Positions 27,505-36,116 of a stretch of DNA of 64,000 nt are shown here, in pieces. Source of the stretch: Bacteroidaceae bacterium. Lineage in GTDB: Bacteria; Bacteroidota; Bacteroidia; Bacteroidales; Bacteroidaceae. The notes under the pieces are model-generated. The model had not been told where the DNA came from. It searched no databases and was given only the letters and a program-made list of their open reading frames with translations. The DNA is taken from positions 62,001 to 126,000 of the forward strand of contig JAFSKK010000063.1 of NCBI GenBank assembly GCA_017448965.1. The letters run 5' to 3'. How positions within the stretch are numbered: position 1 is the stretch's first letter; the number at the start of each line of letters is the position of its first letter. Made by a program: the position numbers and the translations under genes.

Positions 27505-27641
27505 TTAGAAGTTAAAGAAGTTAGAGAAGTTATCGGTTCTTTGCGAGCAAAGCGCTTCGCGATGGCGCTCGAAGTTAGAGACGTATGTGATGCTGTTGAC
27601 AAGGTGTCGTCTTTAACTTCTCTAACTCCTTTAACTTCTTA
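27505..27641. repeat. Family A repeat, copy 1
   Basis: A 137-bp element has ends built from GAAGTTA/AAGGAGTTA units in inverted orientation and a core that contains the sub-palindrome GCGAGCAAAGCGCTTCGC. The core from AGAAGTTATCGG through AAGTTAGAGAC (about 57 bp) is repeated exactly, inverted, in copy 2. It fills the whole gap between the AEC and GNAT genes and ends seven bases from the GNAT stop. Confidence 0.8.
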
Positions 27642-27647
27642 TAATTG

Positions 27648-28175
27648 TTACTCATGTTCCCCAATGATTTTCTCCATCCAAATCATGTCGTACCACCGTC
27701 CGAACTTCTTGCCGCACAGATGGAAATGCGCCACACGCTGGTAACCCATCCGTTCGTGGAAGTGGACGCTGTCGAGTGTCAGGTGCTCATCTTCCGATTC
27801 CGTATACGAGATGCAGGCATTCATGTTGAGGATGCCCCGTGTCTTCAAGGCTTTTTCCAAGGCATCGTGCAGTTTTCTGCCGATGCCTTTTCTTTTTTCC
27901 TGCCTGTCCACATAGATGGAGGTCTCCACCGCCCACTGATAGGCAGCTCTCTCCTTGAAGGCACAGGCGTATGCATATCCCACCATGCGTTCCTCTTCCT
28001 CCGCCACCAGATAGGGGTACTTTTCGCTGATGTGCACAATGCGCTGACGGAACTCCTCTTCCGTCGGCACTTCATATTCGAACGTGATGGCGGTGTCCAC
28101 CACATAAGGCGCATAGATGGCAAGCAATGCTGCCGCATCATCGGGTGTTGCAGGTCTGATGTTCAATCTCGTCAT
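27648..28175 (-). CDS. GNAT N-acetyltransferase, phosphinothricin-acetyltransferase-like
   Basis: A 175-residue GNAT: IRPATPDDAAALLAIYAPYVV then AITFEYEVPT (the PAT-type opening), YVDRQEKRKGIGRKLHDAL for acetyl-CoA binding, and MNACISYTE. PAT-like enzymes acetylate amino acids or analogues such as methionine sulfoximine. The start is at 28175, since an upstream open extension lies behind the promoter and before the initiation region. Confidence 0.82.
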   Translation of the reverse strand: MTRLNIRPATPDDAAALLAIYAPYVVDTAITFEYEVPTEEEFRQRIVHISEKYPYLVAEEEERMVGYAYACAFKERAAYQWAVETSIYVDRQEKRKGIGRKLHDALEKALKTRGILNMNACISYTESEDEHLTLDSVHFHERMGYQRVAHFHLCGKKFGRWYDMIWMEKIIGEHE

Positions 28176-28204
28176 CTTTGTCTGTTTGTGTGTCTTAATG
28201 ACTG

Positions 28205-28236
28205 CAAAGGTATGACTTTTTGATGAAGTTAGCAAG
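28205..28236 (-). promoter_or_regulatory. Promoter of the PAT-like GNAT gene
   Basis: On the minus strand, -7 box TACCTTTG (28205-28212) and CTTG (28233-28236) are separated by 20 bp. The start codon is 30 bp downstream. Confidence 0.65.
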
Positions 28237-28319
28237 AAAAACGGTATGAGACTGATTTCCACAAACGGCTTGGGGTTTGCTCCACAAGCGGCTTGCCCTC
28301 TACGCCGTAGGAGAAGTCG

Positions 28320-28397
28320 TTCATAAGTTATGAATATTTGTTCATAAGTTATGAACAATTATCCGTAAGTTATGAATAATTATCCATAAGTTATGAA
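28320..28397. repeat. Four palindromic 15-mers at exact 21-bp spacing
   Basis: Copies of TTCATAAGTTATGAA start at 28320, 28341, 28362 and 28383; the last two differ only at the left end (TCCGTAAG.., TCCATAAG..). The unit is a 7+1+7 palindrome. A 21-bp period is two helical turns, so a dimeric protein could bind side by side on one face. The array sits just upstream of the HU-like gene promoter. Confidence 0.8.
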
Positions 28398-28413
28398 CAA
28401 CTTTGGGCTTTTC

Positions 28414-28444
28414 TTGCAGGGGATGGTAAAAAGGCGTAAATTTG
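28414..28444 (+). promoter_or_regulatory. Promoter of the HU-like gene
   Basis: TTG (28414-28416), 20-bp spacer, TAAATTTG (28437-28444). The start codon is 22 bp further on. The palindrome array ends 16 bp before the -33 box. Confidence 0.7.
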
Positions 28445-28466
28445 TGGCGAACAAAACAGGATTTGT

Positions 28467-29138
28467 ATGGAATATTCGTTTAGAGAAATGCCCGACCTGC
28501 ACAGCACGGGCAAACGGTTGATGGTGCCGGAACCCACGTTCTGCAGCCAGATCAGTTATAAAGACTTCCTGAAGGAGTGCGCCTCCAGTGGGAGCGGATT
28601 CACCGAGGCGGACATCGACGGAGCGGTGCGACGCATCGTGAACCGCCTGAACTTCTATCTCGACATCGGGCACTCGGTCAAGATAGACGGTCTTGGCACC
28701 TTCCGCGTGAAGCTGAGCATGAAGAAAGGGGAGGAGGTGCCCGACCTCAAAGACCTGAAGCACCGACATCCGACGGAGAAGGTGGAGATTGACTCCATCC
28801 AGTTTCGTGCTGACCCGGAGTGGATAGGACTGCTGAAACGCCGTTGCCAGCTGGAATACAGCGGGATGGACAGGCGAAACAATCGGGTGAAGACCACCCC
28901 TGAAGAGCGCTTGCAGATGGCGCTCGACTATCTGGAGACGCACCACGAGATGCGCCTCTCCGACTATGTGCGCCTGACGGGATTGGCCAAGACGACGGCG
29001 AGCGTGGAACTACAACATTTCCGTCGCGACCCCAATTCTGGCATCATGGGCATCGGCAACCGCAACCAGCTCCGCTACGTGAAGCGGCCGACCCTCGACG
29101 ACCCCGATTTTGTGCCCCAGCGGATTCCCTGGAAGTAA
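28467..29138 (+). CDS. HU-related DNA-binding protein with C-terminal extension
   Basis: A 223-residue protein. Residues about 25-125 follow the HU-like fold of the Bacteroidota HU-related family (SYKDFLKECASS, NRLNFYLDIGHSVKIDGLGTFRVK). Residues about 145-215 form a helical segment resembling a winged helix (MRLSDYVRLTGLAKTTASVELQHF). It may organise DNA locally or act as a regulator. The palindrome array upstream could be its own binding site, which is only inference. Confidence 0.72.
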   Translation: MEYSFREMPDLHSTGKRLMVPEPTFCSQISYKDFLKECASSGSGFTEADIDGAVRRIVNRLNFYLDIGHSVKIDGLGTFRVKLSMKKGEEVPDLKDLKHRHPTEKVEIDSIQFRADPEWIGLLKRRCQLEYSGMDRRNNRVKTTPEERLQMALDYLETHHEMRLSDYVRLTGLAKTTASVELQHFRRDPNSGIMGIGNRNQLRYVKRPTLDDPDFVPQRIPWK

Positions 29139-29249
29139 GGTCTTTTTTATCCAAAGTGTACTTTCTTTTATCATAAATGGAACACCATTTGGGTGTGTAG
29201 TTTATTTTGTGTTCCTTTGCAGCGAGAAAACTTCAGACAGGTACGAACG

Positions 29250-30176
29250 ATGAATCCAACGAGAGCGATATTGACCATCACGGGTAGCGACGGCACAGGC
29301 GGTTCGGGCGTGCAGGCGGACATCCGCTTCATCCGCGAACTGGGTGGGGTGGCGGCATCTGCCATCACGTCCATCACGGTGCAGAACACGTTGGGTATTC
29401 AGGAGTTCTACGACTTGCCGGCATCGACCGTGAGGATGCAGGTGGAGGCCATCATCAACGACTTGCAGCCACAAGTGGTGAAGGTGGGACTGTTGCGCCG
29501 CATCGATGTGGTGGAGGCAGTGGCAGACGTCTTGCGCCGTTACCGTCCCCGACACATCATCTATGCGCCTGTGCTGGAATCGACACGTGGTGAACGCTTG
29601 CTTTCTTCCGAGGTGTATGAGGCCATCGAACGGTTGCTGTTGCCTTTGTGCACGGTCGTTTTGGAGGCACGTCATGAGGGACAGCACGGTAAGGCCAACC
29701 AACTCTCTTCGGCAGTGGCGGTGTTGCTCAACCGAGGAGAGCAGCCTGATGAGGCGATGCGCCACGCTCGTGAGTTGCTGGATGAGTTGCCTGCAGGCTA
29801 TGTGGAGCCGACGGGTCGCAGCGGCGAACTCTACAATCAGTTTCTCGACACTGTGGAGCGGTTCTATCATCGCTATGCCGATGTGGCTTTCTATGCCGAG
29901 CAACTGAATGTCAGCCCCCGCTATCTGGGGCAGGTGACCCGTCGCATCGCAGGCCGTTCGCCCAAAACCATCATCGACGAGCGCATCACGACGGAGATGG
30001 CCACGTTGCTCACCACGACCACCCGTTCGCTCAAGGAGATCGCCCATCAGTTGGGCTTTTCCTCGCAGGCGCACCTGTCCCGATTCTTCAAGAAACAGAA
30101 GGGTGTTTCGCCCATACAATATAGGAACAAAAAAGAAGTTAAAGGAGTTAAAGACGACACTTTGCCACCAGTATGA
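29250..30176 (+). CDS. ThiD-like domain fused to AraC DNA-binding domain, probable PLP regulator
   Basis: 308 residues. The N-terminal part (1-160) matches ThiD/PdxK-type kinases at ITGSDGTGGSGVQADI, but the region between PLCTVV and LSSAVAVLL has lost about 80 residues, and the active-site HGTGC/D motif is replaced by HGKANQ (146-151). The C-terminal part (205-292) is an AraC pair of helix-turn-helices ending GVSPIQYR. It probably senses a pyridoxine or pyrimidine-like ligand and controls pdxST 112 bp downstream. The last 16 residues are encoded by a family A repeat. Start is ATG 29250. Confidence 0.78.
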   Translation: MNPTRAILTITGSDGTGGSGVQADIRFIRELGGVAASAITSITVQNTLGIQEFYDLPASTVRMQVEAIINDLQPQVVKVGLLRRIDVVEAVADVLRRYRPRHIIYAPVLESTRGERLLSSEVYEAIERLLLPLCTVVLEARHEGQHGKANQLSSAVAVLLNRGEQPDEAMRHARELLDELPAGYVEPTGRSGELYNQFLDTVERFYHRYADVAFYAEQLNVSPRYLGQVTRRIAGRSPKTIIDERITTEMATLLTTTTRSLKEIAHQLGFSSQAHLSRFFKKQKGVSPIQYRNKKEVKGVKDDTLPPV

Positions 30177-30260
30177 CATTTGTCTCTAACTTCGAGCGCC
30201 ATCGCGAAGCGCTTTGCTCGCAAAGAACCGATAACTTCTATAACTTCTCTAACTTCCTCA
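30132..30260. repeat. Family A repeat, copy 2 (inverted to copy 1)
   Basis: The element overlaps the last codons of the ThiD-AraC gene and fills most of the gap to pdxS. Its core is the exact reverse complement of copy 1 over about 57 bp. The pair brackets the segment 27.6-30.2 kb in inverted orientation. Confidence 0.8.
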
Positions 30261-30288
30261 AATTCAAATAAAAAAATAAAACACGACA

Positions 30289-31164
30289 ATGGTAAACGAA
30301 AGACAAGACTTGAACCGTCAGTTGGCTCAGATGCTGAAAGGCGGTGTGATTATGGATGTGACTACTCCTGAACAGGCACGTATCGCCGAAGAGGCAGGAG
30401 CGTGTGCAGTGATGGCTCTCGAACGTATTCCTGCCGATATCCGTGCGGCTGGTGGTGTGAGCCGCATGAGCGACCCGAAGATGATTCGTGGCATTCAAGA
30501 AGCGGTCAGCATCCCCGTGATGGCCAAATGCCGCATCGGACACATTGCTGAGGCACAGATTCTGCAAGCCATCGAGATTGACTACATCGACGAGAGCGAG
30601 GTGCTCAGCCCTGCCGACAACATTTACCACATTGACAAGACAAAGTTCGATGTGCCCTTTGTGTGCGGCGCGAAGAACTTGGGCGAGGCATTGCGTCGTA
30701 TTGCCGAGGGTGCTACGATGATTCGCACGAAGGGGGAACCTGGCACAGGTGATGTGGTGCAGGCAGTCAGTCACATGCGATTGATGCAGAGTGAGATACG
30801 CCGTCTTGTCTCGATGAGTGAAGACGAACTCTTCGAGGCTGCCAAGCAGTTGCAAGCCCCCTACGAACTGGTGCGTTTCGTGCATGAAAACGGAAAACTG
30901 CCCGTTGTGAACTTCGCGGCAGGAGGTGTCGCCACACCAGCCGATGCGGCGCTGATGATGCAGTTGGGTGCCGAGGGCGTCTTCGTGGGCAGTGGCATCT
31001 TCAAGAGCGGCAATCCACGGAAACGTGCTGCCGCCATCGTGCAGGCAGTGACCAACTATCAGGATGCCAAACTGTTGGCAGAACTCTCTGAGGATCTCGG
31101 TGAGGCAATGGTCGGCATCAACGAACAGGAAATAGAGTTGTTAATGGCTGAAAGAGGAAAATGA
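30289..31164 (+). CDS. pdxS: Pyridoxal 5'-phosphate synthase lyase subunit
   Basis: The 291-residue PdxS/PDX1 barrel has the family opening [23 protein letters not shown], the lysine-containing VMAKCRIGH near residue 81, and the [12 protein letters not shown] phosphate-binding loop near 150. It condenses ribose-5-phosphate (or ribulose-5-phosphate), glyceraldehyde-3-phosphate and ammonia into PLP. The ammonia comes from PdxT, whose gene overlaps by four bases. No good promoter is seen directly upstream, so it is probably transcribed with the ThiD-AraC gene. Confidence 0.95.
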   Translation: MVNERQDLNRQLAQMLKGGVIMDVTTPEQARIAEEAGACAVMALERIPADIRAAGGVSRMSDPKMIRGIQEAVSIPVMAKCRIGHIAEAQILQAIEIDYIDESEVLSPADNIYHIDKTKFDVPFVCGAKNLGEALRRIAEGATMIRTKGEPGTGDVVQAVSHMRLMQSEIRRLVSMSEDELFEAAKQLQAPYELVRFVHENGKLPVVNFAAGGVATPADAALMMQLGAEGVFVGSGIFKSGNPRKRAAAIVQAVTNYQDAKLLAELSEDLGEAMVGINEQEIELLMAERGK

Positions 31165-31730
31165 GAATAGCAGTTTTGGCCCTGCAAGGGGCATTCATCG
31201 AGCACGAACAGGTGCTGCAGCGGTTGGGTGTGGAGACCTTTGAGGTGCGCCAGCTCTCTGATTGGCAACAACCTAAGGATGGTTTGATACTGCCGGGTGG
31301 CGAAAGTACGGTGCAGATGCGCCTGCTCTCCCAACTCGGTCTTCTCGAACCTGTGCGTGAGGCCATTCAGGGTGGTCTTCCTGTCTTTGGCACTTGTGCC
31401 GGCATGATACTCCTCTCCGAAGGGTATCTGGGTACGATGGACATCCGTGTGCGCCGTAATGCCTACGGTCGGCAACTGGGCAGTTTCCACACCGAAGGGC
31501 AAGTGGAAGGAACGGGAAATCATGTGCCCATGACCTTCATCCGTGCGCCCTACATCGAGGAAATCCTTTCTCCCCGTTGTCAGGTGCTGGCTGAGGTGGA
31601 CGGCCACATCGTTGCTGCCCAGCAAGGCAACCAACTCGCCACGTCGTTCCATCCGGAATTGGATCAAGACCTGCGCATTCACCAGCACTTCTTGCAGATG
31701 GTTGCTGGCGAAACGGCGCTTGTTGCATAA
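31161..31730 (+). CDS. pdxT: Pyridoxal 5'-phosphate synthase glutaminase subunit
   Basis: A 189-residue class-I glutaminase: LALQGAF at the start, GGEST (residues 46-50), the nucleophile C79 in FGTCAGM, and a C-terminal H-x-E pair in SFHPELDQD. It frees ammonia from glutamine and channels it to PdxS. The ATGA overlap with pdxS gives coupled, balanced synthesis. Confidence 0.95.
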   Translation: MRIAVLALQGAFIEHEQVLQRLGVETFEVRQLSDWQQPKDGLILPGGESTVQMRLLSQLGLLEPVREAIQGGLPVFGTCAGMILLSEGYLGTMDIRVRRNAYGRQLGSFHTEGQVEGTGNHVPMTFIRAPYIEEILSPRCQVLAEVDGHIVAAQQGNQLATSFHPELDQDLRIHQHFLQMVAGETALVA

Positions 31731-31746
31731 AATTATTCATGATTTG

Positions 31747-31777
31747 TTGTGTGTCCCGTTTTTTTGCCTTACCTTTG
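31747..31777 (+). promoter_or_regulatory. Promoter of the GH95 gene
   Basis: TTG at 31747-31749, 20-bp spacer, TACCTTTG at 31770-31777, 33 bp before the ATG. It separates the GH95/DUF3237 unit from pdxST. Confidence 0.65.
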
Positions 31778-31810
31778 GAGAAATAAAACTCTCTAAAAAC
31801 GAGACAATCA

Positions 31811-34312
31811 ATGAAAAAGACTTTTTTGATGATGAGCGTTTGTGCTGTTGCTGCGATGGCGACCGCACAAACGCTGCATTATAAACGCCCTGCCGACTAC
31901 TTTGAGGAAGCCCTTGTCATCGGCAACGGCATGATGGGTGGCACCGTGTATGGTGGCACCGTGAAGGATAAGATTTCACTCAACGACATCACTCTGTGGA
32001 CAGGCGAACCCTGCAACATGAACGTTTATTCGCCCGATGCGCATAAGACCATCCCTGCCATCCGCGAGGCACTGCGCAAGGGCGACTATCGGGAGGCTGA
32101 CCGTCTGCAACGTGATGTGCAGGGACATTTCTCTCAGAATTATCAACCCCTCGGCGAACTCTCCATCGAATATCTGGACACGCTTGGTGAGGTGAGTAAC
32201 TATCGCCGTTGGCTCGACATTGGCAACGCGACAGCACACACCGCGTGGCATCGGGGTGTGTATCAGTATGCGGTGGAGTATTTTGCCACCAATCCTGATT
32301 CGGGTATGGTCATCCGCATCACGACCGACAACCCGAAGGGCATCCATGCACGGGCGTCACTCGGCAGCCAATTGCGACATGAGAAACGGGTGGGGAACGA
32401 TGGCGTGATGACGGTCGATGGCTATGTGGGTTATGCCTCGTTGCCCAGTTACTATGATGCGAAGGAGAAGTTTGCCTACGATCCCAATCGAGGCATCCAT
32501 TTCCGCACGAAGATGCAAGTGGCGGCTGCGAACGTGAGGGCTGACAGCGATGAGGCTGTGCTGATTGATGGTAGCAAGGAAGTGACGCTCTATCTGGTCA
32601 ATGCCACCTCTTTCAATGGTTACGATAAAGACCCAGTGAAGGAAGGGAAACCTTATCAGGCAATCGCGGATGCACGGTTGCAGCATCTCTCGGCTATGGA
32701 TTACAACGACTTGCTGAATCGTCACATGAACGATTATAAGAACATATACGATAGAGTAAAACTCTCTCTAAGCCCCCTCCCAACCTCCCCCAAAGGGGAG
32801 GAGTTCCGTCCGGATGGTTCATCCCCCCTTGGGGGGACAGGAGGGGGGCTCCCAACAGATGAAATATTGAAGGAGTACCTTGACGAAGGCATCTACAATC
32901 CTGAACTTGAAGCCCTCTACTTCCAGTATGGCCGCTATCTACTCATCTCCTGCTCGCGCACCCCGAATGTGCCTTCCAACCTGCAAGGCTTGTGGAACGA
33001 GTCGCTGTTGCCGCCTTGGTCGTGCAACTACACCAGCAACATCAATGTGGAGGAGAACTATTGGGCAGCGGAGACGGCAGCGCTGCCTGAGATGCACCAG
33101 TCGCTCTTCACCTTCATGAAGGAACTGCAAGGCTCTGGCGAACTGACGGCTAAGGCATATTATGGTGTGGACAAGGGTTGGTGCCTCGCTCACAACACCG
33201 ACATCTGGGCGATGACCTGTCCAGTGGGTCTCCACACGGGCGACCCCATGTGGGCGAACTGGAACATGGGCGGTGCATGGCTCTCCACCCACATCTGGGA
33301 GCACTACACCTTCTCGCTCGACAAGAACTTCCTGAAAGAATACTATCCTGTGCTGAAAGGCGCGGCGGAGTTTTGTCTTGGCTGGCTCGTCTCCACTAAG
33401 GATATGGGCGTGCCCGGAACAGAGTACCTCATCACCGCTCCCTCCACCTCTCCTGAAAACTGCTTCATCACTGATCAGGGTTATCACGGACGCACGTGCT
33501 ATGGAGGTTTTGCCGACATCGCCATGATTCGCGAGTGTTTGACCGATGCCCGTAATGCCGCAACCATCTTGGGGGTGGATAATGACTTCATTGATGAGGC
33601 CACGGTGGCATTGGTGAGTCTTCAACCCTACAAGATTGGCAAGAAAGGAAATCTGCAGGAATGGTTCTACGATTGGGAGGATGAAGATCCTCATCATCGC
33701 CACCAAAGTCATCTGTTTGGTGTTTATCCAGGACATCAAGTCAAAGCCCCCGAATTGCTTCGTGCCGCTTCCAAGACCCTTGAACTGAAAGGTGATAAGA
33801 CAACGGGTTGGAGCACGGGCTGGCGTGTGAATCTCTATGCCCGTCTGCACGATGCCAAGAACGCTTATCACATGTATCGCAAACTGCTCTCCTACGTGAG
33901 TCCTGATGGTTATCGTGGTGCAGATGCCCGTCGTGGTGGTGGTACCTATCCCAATCTGTTGGATGCCCATTCACCCTTCCAAATCGACGGCAACTTTGGC
34001 GGTTGTGCTGGTGTGATTGAGATGTTGATGCAGAGTGAGTTTAGCTTCGAACTTGCACAGCCGAAGAACCGCCTCGTGATGCAACCGCAGATTGCCATAG
34101 AACTTCTTCCTGCCCTCCCCGCCAACTGGAAGGATGGCTCCGTTTCTGGCATCCGTGCCCGTGGTGGCATCACGGTTGATATGAAATGGGAAAACAGCCG
34201 CGTCACGACCTTGACCCTTACAGCGCAGAAAGCCTGCAAGGTGACGCTCATCATGAACGGGCAGCAGAAGGTGGTGAAACTGAAAAAAGGAAAGAACAAC
34301 TTATTAAGATAA
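31811..34312 (+). CDS. GH95-family glycoside hydrolase (alpha-L-fucosidase/galactosidase)
   Basis: An 833-residue secreted enzyme with a signal peptide (residues 1-20) and the GH95 N-terminal sandwich ([29 protein letters not shown]). The catalytic barrel has [28 protein letters not shown] (seen in pieces) and [14 protein letters not shown] near the end. GH95 members remove alpha-1,2-fucose or L-galactose from host and plant glycans. About residues 321-348 (rich in P, G and S) are encoded by a family C repeat set in frame in the loop before LPTDEILK. The frame stays open. Confidence 0.88.
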   Translation: MKKTFLMMSVCAVAAMATAQTLHYKRPADYFEEALVIGNGMMGGTVYGGTVKDKISLNDITLWTGEPCNMNVYSPDAHKTIPAIREALRKGDYREADRLQRDVQGHFSQNYQPLGELSIEYLDTLGEVSNYRRWLDIGNATAHTAWHRGVYQYAVEYFATNPDSGMVIRITTDNPKGIHARASLGSQLRHEKRVGNDGVMTVDGYVGYASLPSYYDAKEKFAYDPNRGIHFRTKMQVAAANVRADSDEAVLIDGSKEVTLYLVNATSFNGYDKDPVKEGKPYQAIADARLQHLSAMDYNDLLNRHMNDYKNIYDRVKLSLSPLPTSPKGEEFRPDGSSPLGGTGGGLPTDEILKEYLDEGIYNPELEALYFQYGRYLLISCSRTPNVPSNLQGLWNESLLPPWSCNYTSNINVEENYWAAETAALPEMHQSLFTFMKELQGSGELTAKAYYGVDKGWCLAHNTDIWAMTCPVGLHTGDPMWANWNMGGAWLSTHIWEHYTFSLDKNFLKEYYPVLKGAAEFCLGWLVSTKDMGVPGTEYLITAPSTSPENCFITDQGYHGRTCYGGFADIAMIRECLTDARNAATILGVDNDFIDEATVALVSLQPYKIGKKGNLQEWFYDWEDEDPHHRHQSHLFGVYPGHQVKAPELLRAASKTLELKGDKTTGWSTGWRVNLYARLHDAKNAYHMYRKLLSYVSPDGYRGADARRGGGTYPNLLDAHSPFQIDGNFGGCAGVIEMLMQSEFSFELAQPKNRLVMQPQIAIELLPALPANWKDGSVSGIRARGGITVDMKWENSRVTTLTLTAQKACKVTLIMNGQQKVVKLKKGKNNLLR
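32771..32852 (+). repeat. Family C palindromic element inside the GH95 gene
   Basis: 82 bp running from AGCCCCCTCCC to GGAGGGGGGCTCC (outer arms) with an inner CCCCCCTTGGGGGG and a second inner CTCCCCCAAAGGGGAG. Related copies lie in the SufT-like gene and around the DUF559 gene. It encodes 28 extra residues. Confidence 0.85.
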
Positions 34313-34318
34313 CAACAC

Positions 34319-34843
34319 ATGAAAAAGTCTATTCTATTGACATTGCTGGTCATGCTGATGACGCTGACCATGCAGGCACAGACAGACGTGAAAGCTGTGC
34401 CGCCAGCACCAGAACTGGAGTTTGTGGTGCAGCTCAATGTGAACATCTCTGGAGCCTATTCCGTGGGAGAGACACCTCATGGCCGCCGTATGGTTATTCC
34501 CATCACGGGCGGCACTTTCGAAGGCCCTTTGTTGAAGGGTACTGTCTTGAACGGTGGTGCCGACTATCAGTTGGCAAACAAAGAGGGCAACCGCACCGAG
34601 CTGGAAGCCATCTACTCTATCAAGACAGACGATGGTGTCCACATCCACGTGCGCAACCGTGGCATCATCTACAGCGGTCCTGATGCCAATGGTAATCCCA
34701 CTTTCTACTTCAAGGCCGCACCTCAGTTTGAAGCACCCACTGACAGCCGTTATGCGTGGCTCAACAACTCCCTCTATGTGTGCCAGCCTGCTCAGCAGAG
34801 CATTCCTGGCGGCATCACTCTTAACGTGTGGAGGGTGAAGTGA
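34319..34843 (+). CDS. DUF3237-family secreted protein
   Basis: A 174-residue protein with a signal peptide (MKKSILLTLLVMLMTLTMQAQ) and a DUF3237 beta-barrel (LEFVVQLNV, GRRMVIPITGGTFEGP, HIHVRNRGI). The family's function is unknown. It sits six bases after the GH95 gene and is probably co-transcribed, which hints at a carbohydrate-related role. Confidence 0.8.
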   Translation: MKKSILLTLLVMLMTLTMQAQTDVKAVPPAPELEFVVQLNVNISGAYSVGETPHGRRMVIPITGGTFEGPLLKGTVLNGGADYQLANKEGNRTELEAIYSIKTDDGVHIHVRNRGIIYSGPDANGNPTFYFKAAPQFEAPTDSRYAWLNNSLYVCQPAQQSIPGGITLNVWRVK

Positions 34844-34878
34844 AAATGACTGAGTGTCATTTTCAACTTAGTCCATAA

Positions 34879-34922
34879 CGCAAGAAGGCCCGCCATCAAC
34901 GTTGATGGCGGGCCTTCTTGCG
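34879..34922. terminator. 44-bp perfect palindrome between convergent genes
   Basis: A perfect inverted repeat without a spacer has arms of 22 bp meeting at AACGTT (34900/34901), reading CGCAAGAAGGCCC at the left end. It lies between the DUF3237 stop and the convergent GH43-like stop (5 bp away). T-rich sequence follows on the + side. It is probably a bidirectional terminator, although a loop-free palindrome this long is unusual. Confidence 0.75.
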
Positions 34923-34926
34923 ATGT

Positions 34927-36066
34927 TTATTTCTTCTTTTTCCAATATCTTTCCAATGCCTTAGCTTCCTTCACTGTGAGAGGAGCCACTGCTGCATGCT
35001 TTTGCTCTGCGAAGTTGGTACGTTTCATGGGGCTGCCTTCTTGATCGAAGTAGCCGATCATGTTGAAGGTCTGGAAGTCGGTGGTCTCCACAAAACCGAA
35101 GTTGTGTGGGCGGCGGCTGTAGTTGTCGAACATGATGACGTACTTGTCTTGACCGAGGCGTTTCCAGCAATTGGGTGCCTCATGTCCTTGTTTTTCGCCA
35201 TCGTTGTATTTATCGTCCATCACGTAGGGACCTGTGATGTTCTTGGAGGTGGCATGCTTCACCGTAGCGGTATGCTCGTGCGAAACATAGAAGAGGTGGT
35301 AGGTGCCGCCTACGTGGATGATGTCGGAGTCAATGACCGTATAGGCTGGTACGCCATTCTTTCCCAATGGTGCTTCGAACAGAAGTTTAGGTTCTGAGAG
35401 CATCTGGGTGAAGTCGTCATTCATGTAGATGTAATAAATCATCTCGGTACCGTTCTTCATACGGGTGGTGAAATGTACGAGCAGGTGTCCCGCTTCGTAG
35501 TCATAGACCGTTTCAGGTGCCCATACGCAGCCCACTTCACTCCAAGGGATAGGATTGCCGTGCATGTCGGTCACTCCTGTGGAGCAGGTGAGTTTGGAGA
35601 AGTCGAGATTGGTGCGTGTCCAGTGGATGAGGTCGAAGGATTTCATCATCACCAGCCCTCGGTTGTTGCCCCATCCGTAGGCGGCACCGTCACGTTCCCA
35701 TTGGGTGGTACGATAGACTTTGGTGTTTTGATGTCCCTCGCTCGATGCAGCAGCCCTTGAACCAAAGATGTGGAGGTCGGTCATGGCGAGGTAGAAACCA
35801 TCATCGGGACCTCGGAAGATGTGTGGGTCACGAATGCCGTATTGCATGGCGATGGTGTCGCCTGCAATCACTGGCTTATCGTCGTTAAGCGCTGTCCATG
35901 TGTAGGAGTCATAACTGAGTGCCATGTGGAGGCTGTGGTCAGCATCCTTGTGATAAACCATGATGTAGGCACCCATGTCAGCCTCAGTAGGAACTTTGTT
36001 GGTTTTCTGTGCATTGATGCCGAGGGCTGCAATGAAGGCGTAGGAAAGGATTAGTGCTTTCTTCAT
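34927..36066 (-). CDS. GH43-like family glycoside hydrolase
   Basis: A 379-residue secreted protein with a signal peptide (residues 1-19, ALGINAQ) and a five-blade propeller pattern: GIRDPHIFRGPDDGFYLAMTD, WAPETVYD with an acidic pair typical of the family, and VIDSDIIHVGGTYHLFYVSHE. Related enzymes act on arabinose- or xylose-containing glycans; the substrate is not clear. The start agrees with the signal peptide. Confidence 0.78.
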   Translation of the reverse strand: MKKALILSYAFIAALGINAQKTNKVPTEADMGAYIMVYHKDADHSLHMALSYDSYTWTALNDDKPVIAGDTIAMQYGIRDPHIFRGPDDGFYLAMTDLHIFGSRAAASSEGHQNTKVYRTTQWERDGAAYGWGNNRGLVMMKSFDLIHWTRTNLDFSKLTCSTGVTDMHGNPIPWSEVGCVWAPETVYDYEAGHLLVHFTTRMKNGTEMIYYIYMNDDFTQMLSEPKLLFEAPLGKNGVPAYTVIDSDIIHVGGTYHLFYVSHEHTATVKHATSKNITGPYVMDDKYNDGEKQGHEAPNCWKRLGQDKYVIMFDNYSRRPHNFGFVETTDFQTFNMIGYFDQEGSPMKRTNFAEQKHAAVAPLTVKEAKALERYWKKKK

Positions 36067-36116
36067 TTTGGGTTAGTGTTGTTGTCAGATGGATAAAATG
36101 AGAAGGTTTTCGGGTA

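Noticed and set aside
28176-28358. An N-terminal extension of the PAT-like GNAT
   Set aside because: The extension crosses the promoter and the palindrome array, and the family N-terminus starts at IRPAT.
28320-28397. Regular repeats considered as a small CRISPR array
   Set aside because: The units are 15 bp with 6-bp gaps, the gaps are A/T-rich and too short for spacers, and no cas gene is near.
29202-30179. A 325-codon minus-strand frame opposite the ThiD-AraC gene
   Set aside because: Shadow frame of a GC-rich coding region; the sense gene has clear domains.
32939-33970. A 343-codon minus-strand frame opposite the GH95 gene
   Set aside because: No motif, and the GH95 sense frame is complete across it.
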